Assembly (NCBI RefSeq): GCF_035627495.1
Contig: NZ_DASPLO010000158.1
Location: forward strand, 70,830-134,829
Reading direction: 5' to 3'
DNA from: Methylocaldum sp035627495
GTDB taxonomy: Bacteria > Pseudomonadota > Gammaproteobacteria > Methylococcales > Methylococcaceae
DNA length: 64,000 bases
Both the position numbers and the translations under genes were made by a program. This document shows positions 1 through 9,600 of this stretch, one piece after another. Every line of letters begins with the position of its first letter. The stretch's first letter is position 1. Under the pieces are notes generated by a model, which had not been told where the DNA came from, did no database searches, and saw only the letters and a list, made by a program, of their open reading frames with translations.

Positions 1-100
1 CCTTATCCCGGAATTCCAGCACGGTCAGCGAGCTTGCCGAAGCCTTCCACGCGTTCAGTTGAGATTCCAGGACCTGTGCATCGACTGCCGGTGGTTTCAT
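1..100 (-). CDS. partial CDS, N-terminus of an unrecognised protein
   Basis: The minus strand reads an ATG at 100 preceded by a good Shine-Dalgarno (GGAGG, spacing 7-8). The frame stays open for 33 codons to the window edge. The visible peptide starts MKPPAVDAQVLESQL and looks helical and amphipathic. The family cannot be named from so little. The RAYT and its REP sit directly upstream of it on the same strand. Confidence 0.45.
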   Translation of the reverse strand, partial: MKPPAVDAQVLESQLNAWKASASSLTVLEFRDK

Positions 101-114
101 GATGGACCTCCATA

Positions 115-151
115 GTTTTGTAGGGCGGGTTAGCGCAACCCGCCTTCCGAG
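115..151. repeat. REP, class A (left flank of RAYT1)
   Basis: Imperfect palindrome starting GTAGGGCGGGTTAGCG and closing AACCCGCC. It lies 12 bp beyond the stop codon of the RAYT gene at 163-690. It is inverted relative to the copy at 721-764. Confidence 0.85.
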
Positions 152-162
152 ACATTCGAACC

Positions 163-690
163 TCACTCCAAATCCCATGCCTGAATATCGACCGGCGCCG
201 CCAATTCCAAGGGATACTGCCCCAACCGGACAAATCGGTGAAAGCTCGAATGCGGCCAATCGGCGGCACGTTGCGCCCAGCCGTGTTTAACCGGGTTGTA
301 GTGTATGTAGTCAAGATGAGCGTCGAAATCGGTTTGATCCCGAATGGCATGCTCCCAAAACCGTCGCTGCCACACGCCGCGTTCGCGTTTCATCTCCCTT
401 CGGGTTGATAGCCGTTCCCCCGGCGCCATGGCACGCGCGAAAGCCGACTTGATCAAGCGCCAGCGCGTCGAAAAATCCACATCGTCCGGCGGCAAGGTCC
501 AAAGGCAATGTAGATGATCGGGGAGTATGACGATGGCCTCGATCCGGAACGGGCGATGATGGCGCACGGTACGAAAGGCTTCGCGTAAAGCGTCGATGTT
601 TTCGGTCAGCAAGCGACGTCGACGTTCCAGCACCGCCACGGTAAAGAAGTACGAACCGCTGGGAACATAGGCGCGAATGTAGTTGGGCAT
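163..690 (-). CDS. REP-associated tyrosine transposase RAYT1 (Y1_Tnp/IS200-like)
   Basis: A 175-residue single-domain Y1 HUH transposase. The HUH metal motif is His59-Leu-His61 inside LPDHLHCLW. The likely nucleophile is Tyr128 in the YIHYNPVKHG motif, because the next Tyr (131) is His in the RAYT at 37.7 kb. RAYTs are domesticated IS200/IS605-like transposases that bind and nick REP hairpins and normally exist once per REP class. Inverted REPs with the GGCGGGTT stem sit on both sides (115-151 and 721-764), the usual REPtron layout. The gene is full length for the family. Activity cannot be judged from sequence. Confidence 0.93.
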   Translation of the reverse strand: MPNYIRAYVPSGSYFFTVAVLERRRRLLTENIDALREAFRTVRHHRPFRIEAIVILPDHLHCLWTLPPDDVDFSTRWRLIKSAFARAMAPGERLSTRREMKRERGVWQRRFWEHAIRDQTDFDAHLDYIHYNPVKHGWAQRAADWPHSSFHRFVRLGQYPLELAAPVDIQAWDLE

Positions 691-720
691 GGCGGCAAGT
701 TTGCCTGATCTTCCGGTCGC

Positions 721-764
721 TCGGAAGGCGGGTTACGCGAGTACGCTAACCCGCCCTACAAAAC
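721..764. repeat. REP, class A (right flank of RAYT1)
   Basis: Palindrome GGCGGGTTACG...CGCTAACCCGCC followed by CTACAAAAC. It is the reverse complement of the left copy, with a slightly longer loop. It sits 31 bp upstream of the RAYT1 start codon. Confidence 0.85.
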
Positions 765-1051
765 TAAACGCAATGCCTACCCCACAACCCCTACCCGCAA
801 ATACCCGCGGCCACCCACAACTATTAGTGGCCTCAGCGCTCCCCAATTTTTCATGCGTGCTCATGCATCATCGATAACGATTTGTAATTAAATGAATTTT
901 TCTCCTGATCCAACGGTGGCGCGGCGGTTGCCATAGAGAGTATGTCGCGAGTCGGTCTCGCGCAGAAAACACTTCTAAGCTGGGCCGGCCGGTGACTGAT
1001 GCTTAGTGACGCTGTCGAATAGCTAGACCTTCGTTGATGAGGAGACAAAAC
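765..1051. other. intergenic, no gene seen
   Basis: 287 bases between the RAYT1 REP and the SDR at 1052. I see no convincing reading frame or RNA. The AT-rich part around 880-900 and the stretch up to 1030 probably carry the promoter of the SDR. I could not pick out -35/-10 boxes with confidence. Confidence 0.3.
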
Positions 1052-1876
1052 ATGGATTCGACCGCACACGCGAAGAAGCGCCTGCTGAAAGGCCAGCGGG
1101 CCATCGTTACCGGCGGCAACACCGGCATCGGAGCGGCCATCGTCGAAGGCTTGGCCGAAGCCGGAGCGAGGGTGGTGGTGAACTACGTGACCGAACGGGA
1201 CAAGGCGGACGCCCTGGTGGAGCGCATCCGCGGAAACGGCGGCGAAGCTATCGCCGTCGAGGCCGACGTGAGCCGCGAAGAGCAGGTGCGGGCGCTGTTC
1301 GGCGCTGCGCTGGAAGCGTTCGGAAGCGTGGACATCCTGGTGAACAACGCCGGATTGCAGAAGGACGCGCCCTTGACCGAAATGAGCTTGGACGACTGGG
1401 AAACCGTGATCCGCGTCAACCTGACCGGACAGTTTCTGTGCGCACGGGAGGCGGCGCGGGAGTTCATCCGCCGGGGAGTGAAGCCGGAGCTCTCCGTATC
1501 GGCCGGCAAGATCATTTGTATGTCCTCGGTGCACGATGTCATTCCCTGGGCCGGCCATGTCAACTACGCGGCTTCCAAGGGAGGCGTGGCGATGCTGATG
1601 AAAACCCTGGCCCAGGAACTGGCGGTCCACAAGATCCGGGTCAACGGCATTTCGCCGGGAGCCATCAAGACCTGCATCAACTACGACGCCTGGATGACCC
1701 CGGAGAAGGAAGCCGAGCTGCTGGAGCTGATCCCCTACGGGCGGCTCGGGCAGACCAAGGACATTGCCAAGGCGGCGGTCTGGCTGGCGTCGGACGAGTC
1801 GGACTATGTCACCGGCGCCACCCTGTACGTGGACGGCGGCATGACCCTGTACCCCGGCTTCGACACCGGGGGCTGA
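1052..1876 (+). CDS. SDR oxidoreductase, glucose 1-dehydrogenase type
   Basis: 274 residues, classical short-chain dehydrogenase. The cofactor motif TGGNTGIG is at residues 20-27, NNAG at 98-101, catalytic Ser158/159, Tyr172 and Lys176 (YAASK). The C-terminal YVDGGMTLYP stretch is typical of NAD(P)-dependent glucose 1-dehydrogenases, which oxidise beta-D-glucose to gluconolactone in the cytosol. The start is the ATG at 1052, which has a GAGGAG ribosome site 7-8 bases upstream. A TTG at 1034 in the same frame has no such site. The next gene is a glycogen debranching enzyme on the same strand, so a role in glycogen or glucose use is plausible. Substrate is inferred from family resemblance only. 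Confidence 0.88.
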   Translation: MDSTAHAKKRLLKGQRAIVTGGNTGIGAAIVEGLAEAGARVVVNYVTERDKADALVERIRGNGGEAIAVEADVSREEQVRALFGAALEAFGSVDILVNNAGLQKDAPLTEMSLDDWETVIRVNLTGQFLCAREAAREFIRRGVKPELSVSAGKIICMSSVHDVIPWAGHVNYAASKGGVAMLMKTLAQELAVHKIRVNGISPGAIKTCINYDAWMTPEKEAELLELIPYGRLGQTKDIAKAAVWLASDESDYVTGATLYVDGGMTLYPGFDTGG

Positions 1877-1908
1877 GGCGGCGATCCGAAGAGGAGGCCT
1901 GCAGCGTG

Positions 1909-1993
1909 GTAGGGCGCAATAGGGTATTCCCGTATTGCGCCAAATGGTCGGTGGCACGCATACGGCGGAATACGCTGCGCTATTCCGTCCTAC
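1909..1993. repeat. REP pair, GCGCAATA/CGGAATA class
   Basis: Two adjacent palindromes. The first is GTAGGGCGCAATAGGG with its return TATTGCGCC. The second is GGCGGAATACGCTGCGC with TATTCCGTCCTAC. The outward-facing GTAGG/CCTAC ends are shared with the other REP classes here. It separates the SDR from the debranching enzyme. No RAYT in the window matches it. Confidence 0.75.
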
Positions 1994-2057
1994 AGACTTG
2001 AAGGAGCCAGGGTGCGCATTGCGTACCTTTTCAAATTTCTTCGGTAAGGAGAGGAGA

Positions 2058-4103
2058 ATGAACGTCATGACTAGACCCGACTTCATCCGCTTCGGCCGGG
2101 AAATCTGCGGCAACCTGATCGAAGCCGAACGCCGCGAATGGTGGCTGGCGGACGGCCTGGGCGGATACGCCGCCGGCACCGTCGCCGGCACGCTGACCCG
2201 CCGTTATCACGGGTTGCTGGTGGCGCCCCTCGCCCCGCCTCTGGGCCGTTCGCTGGTGTTCGCCAAGGCCGACGCATGGCTGGACCTCGACGGGCATATC
2301 TGGCCCCTGTGCAGCAACCGCTGGCCTGGGGAAATCATCGATCCTGCCGGCCATATCCATATCGAGAGCTTCCGTTTGGACGGGCGCATGCCGGAATGGA
2401 TCTATGCCTTCGGCGACCTCCGGCTGACCATCCGGGTCTGGCTGGAGCCCGGCGCTTCCACCGTATACCTGGCCTACCGCGCCGATTGGCCGAAGGCGCA
2501 GGCGCGGGACCTGGCGCTCCGCATCAAGCTGCTGGCCAACGCCCGCGACCACCACGGCAACGCCGAGCCCCGGCGGTTCAATCCGGTGATCGAACCGGAC
2601 GGAGCGGACGGGCTGATCGTGCGGAATCCGCCGGGCTCCGGCTCCGCCCCTTACCGGCTTTGTTTCAAGGCGCGGGGCGGCGTCATTCGGCCGGGTTACA
2701 CCTGGTACGACAACTTCGACCTTCCGCTGGAGCGGGCGCGTGAGCTTCCCGACTGGGACCATCACCTGTGCGTGGGCGAATGCCGCCTGCCGCTGGTGAA
2801 CGGCGAGTGGAGCGGCCTGACCGCCAGCCTGCATTCCGACGCTTCGCCTTACGTCGAGGAGGCGATGCGCCGCTGCCAGGCTCACGACGACGGCGTGCTG
2901 GCCCGCGCCGAACTGCGCGACGCGCCGGACTGGATTCGGCAGTTGGCGTTGGCGGCCGACAGCTTTCTGTTCGCCCGGCCGCTCCCGGACCGATCCGATG
3001 GCGTATCCGTGATCGCGGGTTATCCGTGGTTCGGGGACTGGGGCCGAGACACCATGATCGCGCTGCCCGGGCTCACCCTGGCCACGGGGCGCTACGACGA
3101 CGCCCGGCGCATCCTGCAAACCTTTGCCCGTTTCATCGACCGGGGCATGCTGCCCAATGTGTTTCCGGAAGACCGCATAGCGCCGGAATACAACACGGTG
3201 GACGCGGCGCTCTGGTACATCGAGGCCTGGCGCGCCTATGTGGATACCACCGGCGACTTGGCGGCGCTGCGCGCGGCATTCCCCGCACTGCAAGAAGTCG
3301 TCGCGAGCTACCGCGAAGGAACGCGGTACGGCATCGGACTGGACGAGGGCGACGGCCTGATCCGGGCCGGCGAGCCCGGCATGCAGCTCACCTGGATGGA
3401 CGCCAAGGTGGGTGACTGGGTGGTCACGCCGCGCATCGGCAAGCCGGTGGAGATCAATGCCCTCTGGTACAACGCGCTGCGCGCCATGGCGGACTTCGCC
3501 GGCCGACTGAATCTGCCTGGCGACGAATACGAGACGCTGGCCGAGCGCGCCCGGACCGGGTTTCAGCGGTTCATCAATCCGAGCGGCGGACTGTTGGACG
3601 TGCTGGACGGCCCCGGGGGCGACGATAGCTCGGTCCGGCCCAATCAGATCCTGGCCGTCAGCCTGCCCCACAGTCCCCTTGTATCCGGCGAGCAGGTCGC
3701 GGTGTTGACGGCCTGCGGCGCCACGCTGCTGACCTCCTACGGCCTTCGCTCCCTGGCGCCGGAACATTCCGACTATCGCTCCCAATACCGGGGCGGCGTG
3801 CGGGAGCGGGACGGGGCTTATCACCAGGGTACGGCGTGGACCTGGCTCCTGGGCCATTGCGCCCTGGCCGAATTCCGGGTCAGCGGCGACGCCGGCCGGG
3901 CCTTGAGCCGCCTCGAGCCGATCCGCGATCACCTGCTGGACGCGGGCCTCGGTACGGTAAGCGAAATCTTCGACGCCGATCCGCCGCACGCGCCGCAGGG
4001 CTGCCCGGCCCAAGCCTGGTCCGTGGCCGCCGTGCTGGAAGCGTGGTGGCGGATCAGCAAATCCAAGCGACCTGACGACCGAATCCGAAGGGAGAGACCA
4101 TGA
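2058..4103 (+). CDS. amylo-alpha-1,6-glucosidase (GH133 glycogen debranching enzyme)
   Basis: 681 residues, GDE_N followed by GDE_C. Near residues 24-50 the N-domain signature runs EWWLADGLGGYAAGT ... RRYHGLLVA. The C-domain signature PWFGDWGRDTMIALPG contains Asp331, and NTVDAALW follows near 380. This is the archaeal/bacterial GDE type that removes alpha-1,6 branches left by phosphorylase, in the cytosol. The start is the ATG at 2058, preceded by AAGGAGAGGAGA. The frame is open further upstream (to 1935) only because it runs through a REP. Many methylotrophic gammaproteobacteria store glycogen, so the role is reasonable, but no other glycogen gene is beside it. Confidence 0.93.
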   Translation: MNVMTRPDFIRFGREICGNLIEAERREWWLADGLGGYAAGTVAGTLTRRYHGLLVAPLAPPLGRSLVFAKADAWLDLDGHIWPLCSNRWPGEIIDPAGHIHIESFRLDGRMPEWIYAFGDLRLTIRVWLEPGASTVYLAYRADWPKAQARDLALRIKLLANARDHHGNAEPRRFNPVIEPDGADGLIVRNPPGSGSAPYRLCFKARGGVIRPGYTWYDNFDLPLERARELPDWDHHLCVGECRLPLVNGEWSGLTASLHSDASPYVEEAMRRCQAHDDGVLARAELRDAPDWIRQLALAADSFLFARPLPDRSDGVSVIAGYPWFGDWGRDTMIALPGLTLATGRYDDARRILQTFARFIDRGMLPNVFPEDRIAPEYNTVDAALWYIEAWRAYVDTTGDLAALRAAFPALQEVVASYREGTRYGIGLDEGDGLIRAGEPGMQLTWMDAKVGDWVVTPRIGKPVEINALWYNALRAMADFAGRLNLPGDEYETLAERARTGFQRFINPSGGLLDVLDGPGGDDSSVRPNQILAVSLPHSPLVSGEQVAVLTACGATLLTSYGLRSLAPEHSDYRSQYRGGVRERDGAYHQGTAWTWLLGHCALAEFRVSGDAGRALSRLEPIRDHLLDAGLGTVSEIFDADPPHAPQGCPAQAWSVAAVLEAWWRISKSKRPDDRIRRERP

Positions 4104-4174
4104 ACCGCTACGCACGAACTGGATTACGAGGTCAATGTCCACTCCTAGAGCGTTTTCGGAAACGGTATGCGGTT

Positions 4175-4233
4175 GTGGGAGCGGGCTTTAGCCCGCGATC
4201 GATCGACTATCGCGGGCTAAAGCCCGCTCCCAC
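4175..4233. repeat. palindromic repeat, GTGGGAGCGGGCTTTAGCCCGC class
   Basis: A near-perfect 59-bp palindrome: GTGGGAGCGGGCTTTAGCCCGC, a short centre, then the reverse complement ending in CGCTCCCAC. A second copy is at 15693-15756. This class is common in gammaproteobacteria. It lies between the debranching enzyme and msrP and could also act as a terminator-like hairpin. Confidence 0.85.
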
Positions 4234-4356
4234 GCCAAGGCTATACTGCACTCAATCCTTACATACGAATAAAAACTGCTCTGTCGAAAAATTCTGGAAC
4301 TCGAAAAGCGCTTGGATGACTTTTTCAGGCCCATTCCGTTCAAGAGGTAACTCGCC

Positions 4357-5289
4357 ATGCTGATTAAGAAACCTTCCGACATCCGATTTTCGGAAATCAC
4401 CCCGCGCGAGCTGTTTCATGGCCGGCGCCGGTTTCTGCAACTTGCGGCCGGAGCCTCGGCCTTGGCTCTCCTGCCGCCGGGGCTGGCTGCCGGGCAAAAG
4501 CTGTCCGAGGTCCGGAAAACCGACTATGTGCTGCCGGACAAGACCACGCCTTACGAATACATCACCCGCTACAACAATTTCTACGAGTTCGGCACCGACA
4601 AGGAATCGCCCGCCGAGTTGGCCGGCAGCCTGAAAACCCGCCCCTGGACCGTGGCGGTGGAGGGCGAAGTCCGCAAACCCAAGACTTACGATATCGACGA
4701 GCTGCTGAAACTCGTCCCGCTGGAAGAGCGCGTCTATCGGCTGCGCTGCGTGGAGGCTTGGTCGATGGTGGTGCCCTGGGTCGGCCTTCCTCTGGCTGAA
4801 CTGATCAAGCGTGTAGAACCCACCGGTAATGCCAAGTTCGTGGAGTTCACTACCTTATTGGATCCCGCGCAGATGCCGGGCCAGCGATCGGCGGTGCTGG
4901 ACTGGCCGTACGTCGAGGGCCTACGGATGGACGAGGCCATGCACCCGTTGACCATCCTCGCGGTAGGGCTTTACGGCGAAGAGCTGCCCAATCAGAACGG
5001 CGCGCCGATCCGGCTGGTGGTGCCGTGGAAGTACGGCTTCAAGAGCGCCAAATCCATCGTGCGCATCCGCTTCGTGGAAAAACAGCCGGTATCCACCTGG
5101 ATGAAGGCGGGCGCCGCGGAATACGGCTTTTACGCCAACGTGAATCCCGAGGTCGATCATCCCCGCTGGAGCCAGGCGAAAGAACGGCGCATCGGCGAGT
5201 TTCTGAAGCGCCCTACCTTGCCTTTCAACGGCTATGCCGATCAGGTGGCGCAGCTTTATGCTGGTATGGATCTGCGTAAGTTTTTTTAG
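4357..5289 (+). CDS. msrP: protein-methionine-sulfoxide reductase, molybdopterin subunit
   Basis: 310 residues, sulfite-oxidase-fold molybdoenzyme of the YedY/MsrP family. It reduces methionine sulfoxide in periplasmic proteins with electrons from MsrQ. A twin-arginine signal is present: RRRFLQ at residues 23-28, then a hydrophobic stretch and Ala-rich cleavage region. Cys131 in RLRCVEAWSMV matches the conserved Mo ligand. The length is close to the family norm. The start has an AGAGGT ribosome site. The partner msrQ follows on the same strand after about 450 bp of repeats, a wide gap for a pair that is usually adjacent. Confidence 0.95.
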   Translation: MLIKKPSDIRFSEITPRELFHGRRRFLQLAAGASALALLPPGLAAGQKLSEVRKTDYVLPDKTTPYEYITRYNNFYEFGTDKESPAELAGSLKTRPWTVAVEGEVRKPKTYDIDELLKLVPLEERVYRLRCVEAWSMVVPWVGLPLAELIKRVEPTGNAKFVEFTTLLDPAQMPGQRSAVLDWPYVEGLRMDEAMHPLTILAVGLYGEELPNQNGAPIRLVVPWKYGFKSAKSIVRIRFVEKQPVSTWMKAGAAEYGFYANVNPEVDHPRWSQAKERRIGEFLKRPTLPFNGYADQVAQLYAGMDLRKFF

Positions 5290-5384
5290 AGCGTCTCCAG
5301 CTCTGATGTACGATCTGAATCGTGTGAATCATGACGTGGAAAAGGAGGCCACCGTTGGCGGCGCCTTGTTTGAGAGCGGGTCTC

Positions 5385-5590
5385 GCCCCGCGGGCGAGTT
5401 ACTTTTCTTTGCTTGCCCAAAGAAAAGTAACCCAAAGAAAGGGCACCCGGATGGCGCGCTAGTCCTGCGCGTCGCCGCCTGGAACCGGGGGCGACAAAAG
5501 GCACGTTCCCTGTGCCTTTGCCGCCGCGCGCAATCCATTGCGCGCCCCTTCGGGCTGGTCCGGTTCCAGGCGGCGATGCTCGGGCGTGCC
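5385..5590. repeat. structured repeat with GTTACTTTTCTTTG hairpin, copy 1
   Basis: Begins with a perfect 14-bp stem (5398-5411 with 5418-5431), then AAAGAAAGGGCACCCG, then a long nested inverted repeat whose outer arms are CGCCGCCTGGAACC and GGTTCCAGGCGGCG. The same architecture recurs at 24690-24900 and inverted at 25048-25182, with a conserved first hairpin and a variable second one. Reading frames across it are spurious. Confidence 0.75.
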
Positions 5591-5610
5591 ATAACGGGAC
5601 TATACAGCGT

Positions 5611-5713
5611 GTAGGCCGGAATAAGCGAAGCGTTTCCGGCATTTTCGTTCGTCGAGTACCGGGAACGGCTTCGCTCCTTCGGCCAAGCTTAGGACAGGCT
5701 TATCCCGGCCTAC
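5611..5713. repeat. REP pair, class B (GTAGGCCGG/ATAAG)
   Basis: GTAGGCCGGAATAAGCGAAG with TTTCCGGCA, then CCGGGAACGGCTTCG to TTATCCCGGCCTAC. This is a head-to-head pair of the most abundant REP class in the window, the one flanking RAYT2. It fills much of the msrP-msrQ gap. Confidence 0.85.
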
Positions 5714-5741
5714 AAAGGCTTGGCAAGCTCTTATATAAGGT

Positions 5742-6431
5742 ATGAATATTCGAAATCCCAGTCCCAAGACGTTAACCGCCCTCAAGCGGGGGCTCTTCCC
5801 GATCTTGTTGATCCCCTTGTTCAACCTGATCGGCAATGCCGTACTCGATCACTTGGGGGCCAATCCCATCGAGAAGATCACCCGGACCACGGGCTACTGG
5901 ACCTTGACCTTGCTGTTCGTCACCTTGGCCGTGACGCCGCTCCGGCGCATTTCGGGCTGGCCCTGGCTGGGCCGCTTTCGCCGGATGCTGGGGCTGTTCG
6001 CCTTCTTCTACGGATGCCTTCACTTCTTCACGTATCTGGTCTTGGACCAGTTCTTCGATTGGCCGGGAATCGTCAAAGACATCGCCAAACGGCCTTATAT
6101 CACCGTGGGATTTACCGCATTCCTGTTGCTGATACCGCTGGCGGTCACCTCCACCGATGGCATGATCCGCCGGCTCGGCGGGAAGCGCTGGCGGCTGCTG
6201 CACCGGCTCGTTTATGTGATTGCCATCCTCGGCGTCGTGCATTTCTGGTGGCTGGTCAAGAAAGATATCACCGCGCCCGCCGTCGATGCCGCCATCTTGG
6301 CTATATTGCTGGGATTTCGAGTGATCTACGCGGTTCGGGGACCAGGTGCTGCGGCCAATACGGCGGCGAACCGAACATCGCCGCGCCGACCGGCTTTGAG
6401 TGGAAATGCCCGCTCCGAGACTTCGCCGTAG
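5742..6431 (+). CDS. msrQ: protein-methionine-sulfoxide reductase, heme-binding subunit
   Basis: 229 residues, ferric-reductase-like integral membrane protein (YedZ/MsrQ). About five or six transmembrane segments lie between residues 15 and 205. Histidines suited to b-heme binding are His94 (GCLHFF), His154 (LLHRLVY) and His167 (VVHFWW). It passes electrons from the respiratory chain or flavin reductase to MsrP in the periplasm. The start ATG has a TAAGG site just upstream. The Ala/Arg/Ser-rich tail after residue 200 is longer than usual and looks disordered. Confidence 0.94.
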   Translation: MNIRNPSPKTLTALKRGLFPILLIPLFNLIGNAVLDHLGANPIEKITRTTGYWTLTLLFVTLAVTPLRRISGWPWLGRFRRMLGLFAFFYGCLHFFTYLVLDQFFDWPGIVKDIAKRPYITVGFTAFLLLIPLAVTSTDGMIRRLGGKRWRLLHRLVYVIAILGVVHFWWLVKKDITAPAVDAAILAILLGFRVIYAVRGPGAAANTAANRTSPRRPALSGNARSETSP

Positions 6432-6664
6432 ACCTGCTTGTCAGCTCGGGCTGCCAGATCTCTCCCGTTTCGGCTTCCCGATCCGCTTTTTGGATCTTTT
6501 CTTGCTTGACAGCACCTTGCCCAAGACGCACTCTCTCCCCGGAAAGGCCCAGCGCCTGTTGAAACTCCTATCCTTTCCCGGAAAAACATAGTGTTACTGG
6601 AAATTCCCATCCTTGCCATCGGCAAGGAACCGCGCGTCGCCTCTGGGGAGCCGGGAGCCGCGCG
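6432..6664. other. intergenic, promoter region of signalling operon
   Basis: 233 bases between msrQ and the hybrid kinase. There is no convincing gene. A short hairpin (CCTTGCCATCGGCAAGG, 6612-6628) lies before the kinase. Promoter boxes were not assigned. Confidence 0.3.
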
Positions 6665-9600
6665 ATGACAAGGTTCGAGAAACAGCGCTCTCCGGTAATC
6701 GAGGTCGCCATCGTTCTCAGCTTGGCGGTTGCCTTCGCGAGCGATGTTCTGACCCCGCCCGGTGTCGCGATATGGGCCTTCTACTTCGTTCCGGTCGCTC
6801 TCAGCCTCTTTGTCTGGCACCCGCGGATGCCCCTGCTCGTGGCCCTCGCCGCAACGGTTTTGATCGTTGCCGGCCGATTGCTTTCCTTGCCGGCCATCGA
6901 CACCCCGATAACAATTTCATGGCTGAACAGAACCCTGGGCGTGCTGGCCATCTGGACAGTGGCGGTGGTCGCTCGACATACGATCCGCGCGAAGCTCAGG
7001 CTTCGCGAGCAGGAGTGGATCCGCACCGGGCAGCGGGATCTAAGCGTCCGCATGCAGGGGGAGCAGAATCCTCAGAGTCTGGGCGACAATATCCTGCGCT
7101 TTCTCTGCGAGTATCTCGAAGCCCCCGTCGGCGTTCTCTATGCGGCAGACCAGAAAGGCGACCTTCGCCGCTTGGCATCGTATGCCGTGGGACCGGATTT
7201 GGCTTGTCCCGAGCTCATCGAGCCCGGCGACGGGCTCATCGGCCAGGCGGTCAAGGATCAACGGGTTCTGCGCTTCGATGACCTTCCCGAGGGCTATCTG
7301 CGGATTTCGTCGGCACTCGGGGAGGCCGTTCCGAGGCACCTCGTCGTGGCGCCGGCGATCATCGACGGGAAGGTCAAGGCGGTGGTCGAACTCGGCTTCA
7401 TTCATCCGGTGGGCATCTCCGACATGGGTCTTCTCGGCGCCATGGCCGAGCCGGTAGCCAGCGCGATTCGCTCGTCCCTGTATCGGACCCGGCTCGAGGA
7501 TCTCCTTGCGAAAACGCAGCGGCTGGCCGGCGAGTTGCAAAGACAGCAGGAAGAGCTGAGGGTCGCCAACGAGGAACTCGAGAGCCAGAGCAGGACGCTG
7601 TCCGAATCGCAGGCACGTCTCGAGGCGCAGAATGCCGAGTTGGAGGAAATCAACGTCCAACTCGAGGAACGGCGCGACGAGCTGTCGCGGGCACAGATCG
7701 AGCTTTTAAGGCACTCGGACGAACTCGCCCGGGCCAGCCAATACAAGTCGGAATTCCTGGCGAACATGAGCCACGAGTTGCGCACACCGCTCAACAGCAC
7801 GCTTATCCTCGCTAAGCTCCTCGCCGACAACAAGGACGGCAATCTGACGCCGGATCAGGTCAAGTACGCCTCGGTCATTTACTCTTCGGGCAACGACCTG
7901 CTCGACCTGATCAACGACATTCTCGATCTCTCCCGCATCGAGGCGGGCCGCCTGGAGATACAGCCCGAGCCAATCGAACTCGGTAGTCTGGTGGAGACGC
8001 TCCAGCGGACCTTCCAGCCGGTGGCGTCCCAAAAGAACCTCGCTTTCGAAGCGCTCGTCGAGCCGGGGACGACGGGTGCGATCACCAGCGATCCGCTCCG
8101 GCTGCAGCAGATCCTCAGGAACCTTCTCTCGAACGCCTGCAAGTTCACCGAGGCGGGCGAGGTCAGCCTGCGCGTGGCGCAGGCCGGCCCGAACCGGGTA
8201 AGCTTTGCCGTCCGCGATACCGGCATCGGCATCCCTCCCGAGCACCAGGACGCCATTTTCGAGGCATTCCGGCAAGCCGACGGGACTACCCAACGCAAGC
8301 ACGGGGGCACCGGTCTCGGCCTGGCCATCTCGAAGGAACTCGCGCACCGATTGGGCGGCGAGCTCTCGGTGGAGAGCGCTCCCGGCAAAGGGAGCACCTT
8401 CACGCTCGTTCTTCCCATCGAATTTGTACAGCAAACTGGCCAGGAGCCGCCTTCCGAAGCGGAGGTGATTCCCCTGCGGAAGGTCCGTCCGGCGGCCGGA
8501 AGTTCGGCACCGAGTCCCGAAAAGCCCGCGCGGAAGCCGCCCACCGAGCCGCCGAGAAAACCGTTGCTCGACGATCGCGAGCATCTGGCGCCGAACGACC
8601 GGAGCATCCTCATCATCGAAGACGACGAAGCCTTCGCAGGCATCGTGTGCGATCTCGCGCGCGAACTCCGCTTCCGCTGCCTGATCGCGGCCAGCGCGGG
8701 CGAGGGCCTCGAGCTCGCGGAGCAATTCCTGCCCAGTGCCATCGTCCTCGACATCCACCTGCCGGACCACTCAGGTCTCGCCGTGCTCGAACGCCTCAAA
8801 GGCCACGCCGCGACCCGCCACATCCCGGTGCACGTGGTCTCGATCGCCGACTATACCCAGCAAGCCCTCGAGATGGGCGCGATCGGGTACGCGCTCAAGC
8901 CAGTCATGCGCGAGCAACTCGTGAGCGCTTTCCGGAAGCTGGAGCAGAAACTCGAACAAAACGTACGCCGCGTTCTGGTGGTCGAGGACGTCGCGGCCCA
9001 GCGCAAGAGCCTCGATCACCTCCTCCGCACCGAGGGCGTCGAAGTCATTCCGGTCGGAACCGGTGGCGAAGCGCTGAGCCGGTTGAAGGAGGCCAGCTTC
9101 GACTGCGTGGTCCTCGACCTGAGCCTGCCCGACATGTCGGGTTACGATGTGCTCGACAAAATGGCCACGGGCGAGGCGTTCTCGTTCCCGCCGGTCATCG
9201 TGTACACGGGGCGGACGCTGACGCGGGAGGAGGAGAAGCGGCTGCGCCGCTATGCCAGTTCGATCATCGTTAAGGGCGCCCGCTCGCCCGAGCGTTTGCT
9301 TGACGAGGTGGCCCTCTTTCTCCATCAGGTCGAAGCCCGGCTTCCCCGGGAGCACCAGCTTATGCTGCGGGAATTGCGTAGCCGGGAGGCGGCGCTCGAG
9401 GGCCGGAACATCCTGGTAGTCGAGGACGACGTGCGCAACATTTTCGCACTGTCGAGCGTACTCGAGCCGAAGGGCGCGAAGGTGCGCATCGCCCGCAACG
9501 GCAAGGAGGCGCTAGAGGTTCTCGAGCGCGCCTTGCACGAGCCCGACACCGCGGTGGATCTGGTTCTCATGGACATCATGATGCCGGAGATGGACGGTCT

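Noticed and set aside
851..2191. 446-codon minus-strand frame across the SDR
   Set aside because: Antisense to a gene with intact SDR motifs; no recognisable domain or ribosome site.
2031..4142. 703-codon open frame on the minus strand across the debranching enzyme
   Set aside because: It is antisense to a clear GH133 gene, has low-complexity Gly/Arg/Gln/Val composition and no domain. Long antisense frames are expected in high-GC DNA.
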